DNA of 64,000 bases, from contig JAHWDD010000008.1 of NCBI GenBank assembly GCA_023897205.1, positions 1,798,001 through 1,862,000 of the forward strand, read 5' to 3'. This document shows, piece after piece, positions 1 through 10,141 of this stretch. A program made the translations under genes and the position numbers. A model generated the notes under the pieces. It was not told the DNA's origin and searched no databases. It worked only from the letters and a program-made list of their open reading frames with translations. The DNA is from Exophiala sp. HKRS030. Taxonomy: Eukaryota > Ascomycota > Eurotiomycetes > Chaetothyriales > Herpotrichiellaceae. Every line of letters begins with the position of its first letter. Within the stretch, counting starts at the first letter, position 1.

Positions 1-514
1 CCTTCTTGACCTCATACACCTGGCCTTTGCAATGAATCCGAATGCCATTCCATCCAGTGCAGGTCACCTCGACGTGTTCACGGGCGAGACGCGAATTAGA
101 GGACTTGTAACATGCCTTGACATGGACTCGGGAGATGAGACGATTTGCCGAGAATTGGTAGTCACAAGAAGCACTTGACCTTCCCATACGCGTTACTTTG
201 CCATCTGGGTGTAGTTGAATGCAAGGAACCGCACCCAAGGGGACACGTTCCGAAACAGTGCATGTCTTTTGCAGAGCTGATGTCGATTGGGCGACACGCG
301 ATGGCGAGGAGGTCAAGATGGCAGTCGAAGAAGTCGGGACAGGAGTTGGATATGTGTTGAGGTCGTCCAAAGCATCACGGTTCCGCTTTAGCGGTCTTGG
401 TAAAGCTGGAGAAGACGAGAATGGTTCGAAGGCAGGAAGCAGGGTAGCGGTAGGCCGAGTGCCTTTTGTGATGGGAGAGAGAGCGGTTTCTGACACTGTA
501 GTAGAGGGAGCCAT
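1..514 (-). CDS. FHA-domain protein, Tos4/Plm2-like (5' part only)
   Basis: A reading frame opens at the ATG at 514-512 (MAPSTTVSETALSPITKG) and stays open to the window's left edge, so only about 171 residues are visible. The first ~95 residues are Ser/Pro/Thr-rich and contain TATLLPAFEPFSSSPALPRP, a style I associate with fungal FHA transcription regulators. An FHA domain follows, with GAVPCIQLHPDGKVTRMGRS, the signature pair GRSS and SANRLISRVHVKACY, then VEVTCTGWNGIRIHCKGQ. FHA domains bind phosphothreonine peptides; Tos4 and Plm2 act at G1/S promoters and in the DNA-damage response in yeast. The assignment to that subfamily is inference from layout. No intron or frame break is seen in this part. 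It is divergent from the L1-domain gene at 2062. Confidence 0.75.
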   Translation of the reverse strand, partial: MAPSTTVSETALSPITKGTRPTATLLPAFEPFSSSPALPRPLKRNRDALDDLNTYPTPVPTSSTAILTSSPSRVAQSTSALQKTCTVSERVPLGAVPCIQLHPDGKVTRMGRSSASCDYQFSANRLISRVHVKACYKSSNSRLAREHVEVTCTGWNGIRIHCKGQVYEVKK

Positions 515-2061
515 GACGAGAGAGGATGTGTGTGTTCGGCCAGGTCAGCCAAACGGTGAAAGCTGAGGGATTTGTGTCGGGCCTCACAGCGCGTCTTGAA
601 CCCCAGAGACACGGATCAAGACGCGAGTCTTGTGGCTCGTAGACGCTCTGAAATCAGATGTTGCAAGACATGAGAGGAAGATGTCTTGCACAGAAGAGTG
701 TGGAGGTGGTCAGAAAAGAGGTCGACCTTGGGGCTTGAGAGGTGGGAGGAGGAGAAAAGAGATGTACCTCACGCGAGGTTTGGTGAGAGGATGAGTGAAT
801 GGACGTTGGTGGTTAAAATGGTCAAGTAGATTATCGATGGGTGGTAAGTGGTAAACCGGCACGCCGTAGTGGTAGTTAGTAATGGCAGTAATGGTTAGTG
901 ACTAAAGCCGTGGTAGTGTAGTACCGTAGTACCGTAGACCGTAGTACCTGGTGGGCGTCAGGTGGGCGTGGTGGTACCTAGAGGTGTGCTGGTTGGAAGC
1001 ACTTTAGGTGCTTGGTCCACCTCGCGCCAGGTTTTGGCGGGTTTGGCGCGTTCAGAGCTCAGGCCGTGGGTCCCGCACCAACTCGCAACTACGTCAATTT
1101 CGAGACCGCGACTCACTATGGAGCAGAGATCACGACAAGGAACGCGTTTCGTCAAATTGTAGCACCGGTCAGGGTTTAGTGGGCTCGTAGAAGAGAATTA
1201 TTGTGAAGTCGAGAATGCTCGGTGCTAGGTCTGCTCAGAGGTGTGAAAGAGAGGTTGCTAGATTACTCAAGGTCGGCACATGCAGAGTTACATTGTCTTA
1301 AAGACTCGGCCTCAGTTTGAGCTAGACGATCAGAGGCCACATGAGGCCTCGGACTTTCTATTGCTCTTCTCCAAGCTTTCACCGGCATTTACGGAGCAAA
1401 TCCCATGACAGCATTACTACCCAGGTAGGTAATACACTCCTCGTCTAAGAGTTATAGGTGTGTCAAGTATTCGCACAAGTCTTTAGAGATGAGAAGGACT
1501 GTATGCTTTGATGCTCCTGTGCTACATATTGCCCAGCGTTCAACCCATGCACATGTACTTTGCCTGCAAATATCTTTGTTGAGTTTTACATGCTTTCAGC
1601 AGTATATGGAATGTGTTGTCATCATCTCAGCATTTGGTGGGCGACGTAGCGGGGCAGCGGTGACGGTGGGTTAAATAATAGCCATCCCACCGCCTACGGG
1701 CGACCACGTCGGTTAAGGACCAAAAATTGGAGATTGACCACGACTGACCACAAACTGCCTAGTAGGTGCCTAGTACGCGATACTTGGAGTTTCTCGAGAC
1801 ACGCGCTGGGACTGAAAAACTTGTCAAAGTAGATGATTGTGGCGGGAAAGTTTCCCGAGACGACCTATACCATTTTTATATTAGCATCAACTCTAATTCT
1901 CTCCTGTGGCATCAAAGGCGGTGACGGCACTTTTTTTCTGCCGATGTTGCAGAGCCTGGCGGCTTCAACTTTTTCAGACATGTACATGCAGCAATCTGAC
2001 TCTTGTGTCTCACACTGAACACCGCAACCCACGTCTGAGATATCTAAGAAGCAGAATAGCC
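515..2061. promoter_or_regulatory. Divergent intergenic region between FHA gene and L1-domain gene
   Basis: This 1.5 kb spacer separates two divergently read genes and should hold both promoters and leaders. I see no supportable gene. Short open frames here have no family resemblance. It holds a small tandem repeat near 918-948 and several CCTAGG/TAGGTAGG-like words. No convincing TATA element was located. Confidence 0.5.
918..948. repeat. Short 9-bp tandem repeat
   Basis: About three imperfect copies of GTAGTACCG lie in tandem within a GTAGT-rich stretch upstream of the FHA gene. Copy number is small and no function is evident. Confidence 0.6.
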
Positions 2062-3284
2062 ATGGCTTCAACAACAAATACAGGCCTCACTATTTCGCGG
2101 AAGCGACCGGCCGAATCTCCCTATCAACTTGACCCTGACCAGGTAAGTCTTTTTGCAGCAAACCACGACACTCATTGACTTCTTCAATAGACCCTGAAGG
2201 CTTCCCAAGCCTCCTAAGACATGTCAAGGCCGAAACACAACGCATAAAAAACTCCTCGTCAAAAACAAACCTGCTCTCTGCCGATACATCTGACTCTGAT
2301 GATGAGACAGGCGCAGAGAACTCCAATTCTGTCTGGTTGACTCTCACCACAAAGCAGCACATCGTGGACAAAACGAGACTGAAGCCTAGCAAGATTGCTG
2401 TTCCGCATTCTCTGAACACCTCAACCGATCTGCGGATATGCTTGATCACAACGGATCCTCAGAGAGCCGTCAAGAACGTCGTTGCCGACCCAGCTTTTCC
2501 TGAGCATCTCAAATCTCGTATCACTCGTATAATCAGCGTCACGAAGCTGAAAGCTAGATACAAGACCTTCGAGACCAGAAGACAGCTACTTTCCGAACAT
2601 GATGTGTTTTTAGCCGACGATCGGATCATCACGAGACTGCCTGCACTGCTAGGTAAAGTCTTTTACAAATCTACGTCGAAACGTCCTATTCCCATTGTCG
2701 TAGCCAAGTCAGAAAGGACTAAATCAGAGGAAAAACCACAGAAAAAATCAAAAGACCAGGGTCCTGGATCTCCCAAGTCGCCAGTCAATCTTGCCAAGGA
2801 GATTGAAAAGGCTGTTGATTGCGTTCCCGTTAGTTTGCGACCAGGTACCCTGCTGGCTGTTCGTGTTGGGTTGGCGACTTTCACACCCGAACAGCTGTCG
2901 GCCAACGTCGCCGCCGTAGTGACAAATGTGATCGAAAGACATGTTGTCAAAGGCTGGCGCAATGTCAGAGGAATTCATATCAAGGGCCACTCTACGTTTG
3001 CTATTCCACTGTGGCTGGCGGAGGATCTGTGGACGGATGCCAAGGACGTAAAATCGCTTGAAGCAAGTCAAGATCATAAAGATCAGGGAGAGATAGAGGC
3101 AAGTCCAGGGCAAAAGCGCAAAAGAAATCCCAACACAAGCAAGGGACCTCAGGCTGGTTCTCGGAAAAAGACCAAAGTGGATGAAACCAAAAATGTTCAA
3201 TCAGAAACGGTGCAAGCGCTGAAGGAAGGAAGGAAAAGTAAACTTGCCAAACAAAAGGCAAAAGTTTTCTCAGATACTGTATAG
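2062..3284 (+). CDS. Ribosomal L1 domain-containing nucleolar protein (Cic1/Utp30 type), apparent frameshift
   Basis: Exon 1 is 2062-2142 (MASTTNTGLTISRKRPAESP, ending YQLDPDQ). A GTAAGT...TTCAATAG intron spans 2143-2190, and exon 2 runs to the stop at 3284, about 391 residues. The body carries an L1-type fold: KPSKIAVPHSLN, DLRICLITTDPQRAVKN and RPIPIVVAKSERTK, then CVPVSLRPGTLLAVRVGLAT and NVRGIHIKGHSTFAIPLW near the end, followed by a Lys-rich tail. Relatives (Cic1/Nsa3, Utp30) act in nucleolar ribosome assembly. Splicing joins the exons in the wrong frame: exon 2 first reads TLKASQAS and then a stop, while the long frame continues as LLRHVKAETQ. One missing C near 2207-2212 explains this. 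The start rests on the SPYQLDPDQ-TLKAS motif spanning the splice. It could be a pseudogene, but the rest of the frame is intact. Confidence 0.82.
2143..2190 (+). other. Intron of the L1-domain gene
   Basis: A 48-nt GT-AG intron has the donor CAG|GTAAGT and the acceptor TTCAATAG. The size and borders are typical of filamentous ascomycetes. It joins codon-complete sequence (phase 0), which exposes the frame break downstream. Confidence 0.8.
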
Positions 3285-3869
3285 CACGGGTGAGTATTTG
3301 GTTCAATGCATGTCATGAGAAATGTCTGTCTACAACTCTACTGCTCGTTGGCGGATAGTAGTGGACATGTATACATCTAAGAAACCTGACACTTTCCTTG
3401 AAATGATGTATAGCATCAAGATCGGTATCCTCGCCTTGAGTTCTGGCAGACTCTCACTCCCTCGCGACCAAAGACTTTGGTTGCTCATGTTCGAAAATAA
3501 TGGCAACCCAGGTCGGCAAGGTCCTAATTAATTAGATAGCACGACCGTCAGGACACGGCCAGTGACGGCCCTAGTAAATAGCGTTGTGCCTTACAGTCTC
3601 TGCCGAGTTAAGACTCTTGGCAGGCATCATCATGTGCAGGTGGGCAACAGTACTAGTTACTCAATCAGATTCATTTCCCCCCATTCCTTGCTGATTGCAT
3701 TTCATTCACCCGCGCTCCCGGTTGCGAAAAAGCCCATGAGTAAAGGACATGAAGGTGCCCTTTGATCCTATCTGCCTACCATATACAAAGGCAGGCCTTC
3801 CCTTGATCGTGTCGCGCACTCGATCGACATGCGAGTGTCAGCACTTTCGTTAACACACCGCGGCCCCAA
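3285..3869. other. Intergenic region before upf2
   Basis: This 585-bp stretch lies between two genes on the same strand. It should contain the 3' end of the L1-domain gene and the promoter of the Upf2 gene. Short open frames here have no recognisable content. Confidence 0.5.
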
Positions 3870-6800
3870 ATGGACCGCAAGCGCAAGAGCATGCATCCCT
3901 CTGCCTCAATTAGAAACTCAGACTGACCGAGGATTCTAGGAGAGTTGCGTGACTTGAACTTACGTGTCTGGACAGGCGCACAAGGTCTTGTTGATCACAA
4001 CCTACTTTACATTCCCCGCTAATCTACTCTCAGATGTCTATCTTGTCGCAAACTCCCTCGACTCTTCCCTGAAGAAGAATACCGCCTTCATAAAACGCCT
4101 GCGCACTGGCATCTCTCCCACCGCCCAGGATACCTTTCTCTCTGAGACCCGTGCCCTCTCTCTCCAGAAGTACCTGTCCGAGATCGTTTCTGCAACTTAT
4201 GAGGGCTTGACTAGACTCAAGACCGCCAGTGAGGTTTCCACCGGAGTCGAAGTTGTTAGCGCTCTCCATCAACGCTTCGGCCCGGCCGACTTCACCAAGA
4301 AACTGGCATGGCTCCTCGGCAAGGGATTGACTCCTCCAGACAAAGCTCAGGTGAAACAATGGACTCCGGAAGTTCGAGAGCGTGAGGAAAAAGAACGATT
4401 GGTTCGACAGCGGATTCTGCTACGGGTCGTATCTGAATTTTGGCTATGCGGCATCCTCCGAAATCTTGATGATGTTGATCGTCCAGATGATACAGCTGTC
4501 CGTGGGAAAGACTCTTCGTCTCAAGTGGAAACCAAGACTAGACCCCAACTAGTGGGGGAAAAAGCGAGACTCTCGATCAGGAACCCTTTCCCTGGAGGTC
4601 CTGAAGGAACTGCTTGGTCATGATCCTGAGCATATCAATTTGAGTCTAGCAGTTCTATTCGTCAAAAACTTCTCTTGGGATGTACTAGGACTCAAGCCAC
4701 CGTCCGATGAGAGTCGCAAAATACCCGAAAATGACGGCATTGCGCCAGAAGCGAGAACCAGCGGCGAACAGGATGCTCTATCAGAAGACGACGAGCCCAT
4801 TATTAGCCCGCCCCTCCGACAACGATTCGTAAATGTATTCGAACGCTATCTTGCAAGCGTCAAAAGCCATGTTATCCGAGATCAGAAGTCTTTAAATAAC
4901 CAAAGCCGCCGAAATGCCGAAGCATACGTGAAGAGTGGTGAGGTTTTCGAAGACCGCCAGGCCAATTTCGAGAGACAAACCAAAGCACAAGACAAGCTGG
5001 TCGCCAATGCTCAAGTCCTCTGCGATGTTCTCGGTCAAGAGATGCCCGAACTCAACGACAAAGATGGCTCTGAAGTGACAGCAATTGGCACTGTTGGGAT
5101 GATCAAGACTGGGGATTTTCTCAAAGGTCAGGGTGATGGCTCTGGAATTTGGGAAGATGAGGATGAACGAAGATTTTACGAGAACTTGGTCGATTTGAAG
5201 GGCAGAGTTCCTGGCATCCTGCTTGAAGATGTGAAAAAACCAAAGTCAGAGGTTGATGATCGTAGTGAGGGCAACCTCACTTCTGAAGCCCAGAAGTCGG
5301 CATCTGAGCTTGATGACCAGTCCACGGCAATTGCTAATAAGACGGTCGGAGCCCAAGTCGACGCAATCCTCGTGCGTCTACCTGATGTTCAAACCAAAGA
5401 CATGGTAGATCAAGTCGCCTTGGATTTCTGCTTCGTGAACTCAAAAGCTTCACGCAATCGTCTGGTTAAAGCCATTCAGGAAATCCCCAAAGGTCGAACA
5501 GATTTGCTTCCACTTTATGCGCGATTGGCTGCCACTCTAGGTCAATACATGCCAGATGTCGTCCAAGGCTTGATTGCCCATCTTGACGAAGAATTCAGAA
5601 GCCTTCAACGACGGAAAACCAAAGATTTCTTAGGTCAAATTCGAATGACCAACATACGTTATCTTGCTGAACTGACCAAATTCGGCGTTGTTCCGGAACA
5701 TGTTATCTTTCACTGTTTCAAGGTCAGTCTTGATGATTTTTCCAGGATGAACATCGAGATTATTGCCCATCTACTGGAGAATTGCGGTCGATATTTGTTA
5801 CGGAACCCTGACACTGCGCCCGGATGGCATCCTTCCTTGAAACATTGAATCGCAAGAAAACTGCTCAACATCTAGGTTCTCAGGAGCGAATGCTTGTCGA
5901 GAACGCTATGTACTACGTTGATCCGCCTCAAAGAGCCTCCATCCAACAGAAGGAACGTACTCCGACCGAGCTCTTCATCCGACAGCTTGTCTACATGGAA
6001 ATGACCAAGCGCAATTACATGAAGATCCTCAAAACTATCCGTAAATTGCATTGGGAAGAAAATGAAGTAGTCAGGATCCTGGAGAAAGTTTTCAGCAAGC
6101 CAGGAAAGGTCAAGTTCAGCAACATCCATCTGCTGGCAGTACTTCTTCAAGCTTTGTCACGATACCATCAAGAATTTGCCATTGGCACTATTGACAATAT
6201 GCTTGAGTATATTACGCTTGGCATTGAGCAAAATGATTTCAAATTCAACCAGCGTCGCTTGGCCGAGGTCAAGTATCTTGGAGAGCTTTACAACTATAAA
6301 ATGGTTGACTCGACGGTCATTTTCGACACTCTTTATCGGATCGTCACATTCGGACATGAGGGTGGTACACCGCAACCAGATTCATACAATCCTCTCGATC
6401 TGCCTGATGATTTCTTTCGAATTCGTCTCGTTTGCACAATCCTTGACACTTGTGGGATTTGCTTTGATCGAGGCAGCTCGAAAAAGAAACTCGATTTTTT
6501 CTTGACTTTCTTCCAATACTACATGCTGACCAAAGACCCCTTGCCAATGGAAATCGAGTTCCTGGTACAAGATACCTATTCCTTGGTTCGACCGAATTGG
6601 AAACTTGTCACCGACTTCTCAGAGTCAGCCAGGCTATTTGCTGAGGCTGTGAGTGCCAACTACAAACTTCAAGCCGGAGAGAAGGTCTCTGGTCAGACTG
6701 AAGAGCTTGAAGATTCTGGGTCCGAGGATGGTCTCGGTGATGGTGAGGTAGATCTAGACCCTGTAGTAGCGCGTTCCTCGGATGACGAAGGAGAGGTGAG

Positions 6801-7633
6801 AAGTCAAGCTGAACCACGACATTGTGTCCTGGACTAATATATCACAGGCTGAGGTGGATGAAGATACTGTTGAAGAAAGAGATGACAATGATTCGGACGA
6901 AGAGGAACAAATTATCGTCATGCGGCCGGAAGAGCAGTTTGACCCCGAAGCTGAAGCTGACTTTGATCGAGCATTCGAGAAAATGATGGCAGAAAGCCTG
7001 GATTCCCGAAAATTCGAACGAAAGGCCCAATTTGATGTTCCACTACCGATTCGCAAGGTTCAACGAACGCCGCTTGAGCCCGTCGAAGATGAGCCTATCC
7101 CGCCAATCGAGTCTGAGCCAAATACGATGGCGTTCTCTCTGATGACCAAGAAAGGGAATCGTCAACAGGTAAATATAGTCGCACGCAATGCCTTAGTCCT
7201 CTCCGTTAGGGCTTTCAATCAACGACTGACAATTGGCTAGACAAGGACAATCGATCTGCCCTCGGATTCGAGCTTTGCTGTGTCTATGAAATCACAGCAA
7301 GCGGCTGAAAGGGAAGAGCAGCAACGAATCAAGAACCTGGTTTTGAATTATGATTTACATGAAGATGATCAAACCGATGGTACATCCTATGGATCCCCTT
7401 GCGGCCCTGCTTTGCAATCCCTTTTGGAGAGGAATCCCAATACTAAAGGTCTTAAATTAGGACACGATCATTTTGGCCACTCCCTAAATCGAGCTGAGAG
7501 ATTCTCACGAAATCAACCTAGAGCTAGAAGACTGAACCTCAGTGACGTGGATTGGTATGGTAACACCCGAGAGGCGTCCCAAGCTGTTGGAGCCAACAGC
7601 AAGGAGACTGTCCGCGACTCCTCTTCCCTCTGA
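3870..7633 (+). CDS. upf2: Nonsense-mediated mRNA decay factor Upf2/Nmd2, three apparent frameshifts
   Basis: Upf2 bridges Upf1 and Upf3 on mRNAs with premature stops. My model is 3870-3888, 3940-3984, 4034-6795, 6848-7168 and 7241-7633, about 1180 residues. Exon 1 gives MDRKRK. Exon 2 gives RELRDLNLRVWTGAQ. Exon 3 begins DVYLVANSLDSSLKKNTAF, the conserved entry to the first MIF4G domain. Later MIF4G blocks include LAVLFVKNFSWDVLG, FLGQIRMTNIRYLAELTKFG and LFIRQLVYMEMTKRNYMKIL. The C-terminal part has an acidic region and the Upf1-binding-type helix MKSQQAAEREEQQRIKNLVL, then LNLSDVDWYG. The reading frame slips by one base near 4553-4565, near 4587-4593 (PFP to LEVLKELLGHD) and near 5816-5822 (before MASFLETLNRKKTAQHLGS). 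All three fit one missing base. The 6796-6847 and 7169-7240 introns are clean GT-AG. Convergent with the thiamine pyrophosphokinase gene. Confidence 0.9.
3889..3939 (+). other. First intron of upf2 with a GC donor
   Basis: The only join I found between MDRKRK and RELRDLNLRVW uses a GC donor (AAGA|GCATGC) and the acceptor GGATTCTAG, with a CTGAC branch-like word 14 nt before. The resulting N-terminus resembles that of fungal Upf2 proteins. The donor is off-consensus even for GC introns, so this boundary is tentative. The next intron, 3985-4033, is a normal GT-AG intron. Confidence 0.5.
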
Positions 7634-8008
7634 TCATTACGAAGAAGCCAGGCTGATTGGCCTTCTTTTGGCCCTTGTAGGACATGAAATCTCTGGAGTC
7701 TGGTGGTGCATCGTCCGCACTACCCGATCGAATTCCACTACATCTAACAGCTGTTAGAAGTCTCTCTTCGAGTAACCACGGCATAACCAGGAAGTGGCCG
7801 GGCTCAGTATGTCATTGGAGCGCAGACGGTATTTCCAGAACCAGCTTCAAGGATTTGCTCGACGTGGACCGTTGACAACTTCAACACAGATTTGGTTGCA
7901 CGAAATAAATCCTCCGTAGAAGCGATGCGAGAGAAGCATGTGGCTCAACATTGTCCCTCGAGCCCGTTGCATTTCGACGGTGAAGCAGGACCTGCCAACA
8001 TCGAAGCT
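7634..8008. other. Convergent 3' region between upf2 and thiamine pyrophosphokinase
   Basis: The 375 bp between two converging stop codons should be 3' UTR for both genes. Several frames stay open by chance, but none carries a recognisable motif. Confidence 0.55.
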
Positions 8009-8926
8009 TTAGCCAGCCGACAATTGTTTCTCAAGTTCCATCGTAAACAAAGGTCTAGGACCTCGAAAGGAGATCTGTACCAGGTCGGAACGTATGTGGT
8101 TACTGGTGCTCACTTGGCCGCCGAACTCAGTCGGCCAATTTTCCACGTCCCACTCGAGCCCTTTGGTGGTGATGTAGGACTTGCCAAGCACAGGAATGAT
8201 GCCAACGTTTTCTGCGAAAGAGCCTGGCTCGATATGAATCATATTCACATCATCACGTAGAACAAATGACAAGCTCTGTTCAGATAGAAGATAAATCTTT
8301 CCGTTCAGTAGATCCGAATCCTCCTCCGCCATGAATAGATGATGAATCTGTGAAAATCCCTGATCGACTCGGCCACCCAAGCCACCCAGCACAACCACAT
8401 CCATAACATCGACACCCTGCCCACCGTCATCTATTACATTCGCCTCCTGCTTAGCCTTTTGTCGAATCCACTTCAAACACTTTGTGAAATCGGTCGAATA
8501 CTGATCGGGTTCCCTAACGACCTCGACACCCCGGGCGCGATAGTAGGCCTCGGTCTCCGCCGTCAACGAATCGAGATCCCCTATGATCGCGTCCGGAAGC
8601 CGATGTTGAGATGCCTGGTAGTCTTCGCCATCGATATGCTCATCTGCTACCCCTGTCGAATACTTGTTAGGCTCCAAGCCAGTGGAAGGTGTTGGAAACG
8701 GCGCCTCCGGCGCCGTTCGACTTCGGGCCTGACGCTCCTTCAATAATCGATCAGCTCCCCCGTCGGCGCATACCAGATATGTAGCCTCTGCGAGAATCGC
8801 ATCGAGTGCGTTACCGTTAAGCGGCTGGTTGAGAATGAGTACAGTGTAGGGTGTTTCTGGTGCGTGGGTCGTGGTTGTGGTTCGGCTACTACTGAAGAGA
8901 GCGCTTGGATGCCAGTGTGTCGGCAT
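8009..8926 (-). CDS. thi80: Thiamine pyrophosphokinase
   Basis: This enzyme moves pyrophosphate from ATP to thiamine to make thiamine diphosphate in the cytosol. The single-exon frame of 305 residues is intact. Key family blocks are YTVLILNQPLNG, the nucleotide-site YLVCADGGADRL, the acidic DAIIGDLDSL, the substrate-site YSTDFTKCLKWIRQK and VVVLGGLGGRVDQGFSQI. The C-terminal domain has GLEWDVENWPTEFGGQVSTS and ends RPLFTMELEKQ. An insert of about 45 residues (around positions 65-110, Pro/Thr-rich) separates DGGADRLL from the GDLDS block and is longer than in yeast Thi80. The start is the first ATG of the frame; about 25 weakly conserved residues precede the domain. It has no frame break, unlike its neighbour Upf2. 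I saw no thiamine-diphosphate riboswitch in its leader. Confidence 0.93.
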   Translation of the reverse strand: MPTHWHPSALFSSSRTTTTTHAPETPYTVLILNQPLNGNALDAILAEATYLVCADGGADRLLKERQARSRTAPEAPFPTPSTGLEPNKYSTGVADEHIDGEDYQASQHRLPDAIIGDLDSLTAETEAYYRARGVEVVREPDQYSTDFTKCLKWIRQKAKQEANVIDDGGQGVDVMDVVVLGGLGGRVDQGFSQIHHLFMAEEDSDLLNGKIYLLSEQSLSFVLRDDVNMIHIEPGSFAENVGIIPVLGKSYITTKGLEWDVENWPTEFGGQVSTSNHIRSDLVQISFRGPRPLFTMELEKQLSAG

Positions 8927-10141
8927 CTTCGGAGTTGTAGCACTTCTCTTCTAGAAGTCTGAAGAAGCTCAAGGATAGAGAGAAGTGTTCGAAGTTCTAC
9001 GGATTGTTTTATACCTGCTCATACTGACAAGCTCGGTGTAGTGAAGACGTTGGAGCACGATTTGACGGTCATCACTATCGCGGGAATTTTTTGGTTTCGA
9101 TAAGGAATCGAATTTTATATTCGTCATTTCAACGTCATATGATGACCAACCATCACGCATTGATTGCCCTGTAGGATGTATCCTGACTAAACTAAGTATT
9201 CAACCACAGCTATACAGAGTCTCTGGGGACTCGATGATTGGCGGATTTCACCCTTATATGCTTAGGAGACTATGTCGAACACGAACACGTTCACTACTCC
9301 ACGGTTGAGCCGCTCCCTTTTCGTGCAGCCTTACTGTTCTGCGAGGATAGGCAGGACGATGTGACCTATATCGAAGAGCCTGATGAAGACCTCGTATACC
9401 ATAACCACTGTTCCCTCAGCGTTCGCTGAAGATCTACACATTGAAACACCTAGCTCTATCCCATGGTGCCCTCGACAGTCATGGAATACTGAAGAAAGAT
9501 ATTCCAGACTCTATTTATATCCGGGCCGTTCTCGGAGCGCCAGCCTGGACTCAACCAATAACACACACGCTAATGTCGCTACTTTGACTGTGAGTCAAAT
9601 CCTTATGAAGCATGGGTGTATCACTCCCAGTCACAAGGCTGCTCATTATGCCTCCAAGCTACCTGCGACCATGTGTCTGGCTCCCCACACAATTCAATTG
9701 ACTCACTAACTGGGTCTTCTTATCCGACGAGTAGATTTCTCGCTGGACCCCGCGTACCTCGCCTTTTTGCCCTCTTGTGGGGAAATCACGCTTTTCATAG
9801 CGGAACGCACACATGAATGCATGCCTGACATGATTCTGTGGCGATTCTAAACAGACTTCTCTCGTGTCGCAAACATCGAGCCCAAGCGTTGCTCCGTGTA
9901 CCTTCATCATTGACCTGGTTTGTGCTCTCGGAACTTTGGTTCGACATCAGCTAGCCTGCGAGGCTTCGGCACCGACGGAAGTAGATTCCAAGGACTTCCA
10001 AAAGGTAATTCCGACGTTCTCATTGAACCATATGCTGTCTACATTTCGGGGACATCTCAGGTATCTCATCATCGATTGGATCTGCACCTGAGAATACCAA
10101 GCGTTTTACATTGGTGATGATATGCGCCGTTAAGGTTCACC
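8927..10141. promoter_or_regulatory. Divergent intergenic region
   Basis: This 1.2 kb spacer lies between the starts of the pyrophosphokinase gene (-) and the transcription-factor gene (+). I searched it for a zinc-finger exon belonging to the latter and found none. No repeat or RNA gene is evident. Confidence 0.5.

Noticed and set aside
7892..8260. 122-codon plus-strand frame downstream of Upf2
   Set aside because: It overlaps the 3' end of the pyrophosphokinase gene in antisense and shows no motif of its own.
8927..9200. Possible thiamine-diphosphate riboswitch in the pyrophosphokinase leader
   Set aside because: No intron with the conserved riboswitch core was seen; in fungi these sit in introns of other thiamine genes.
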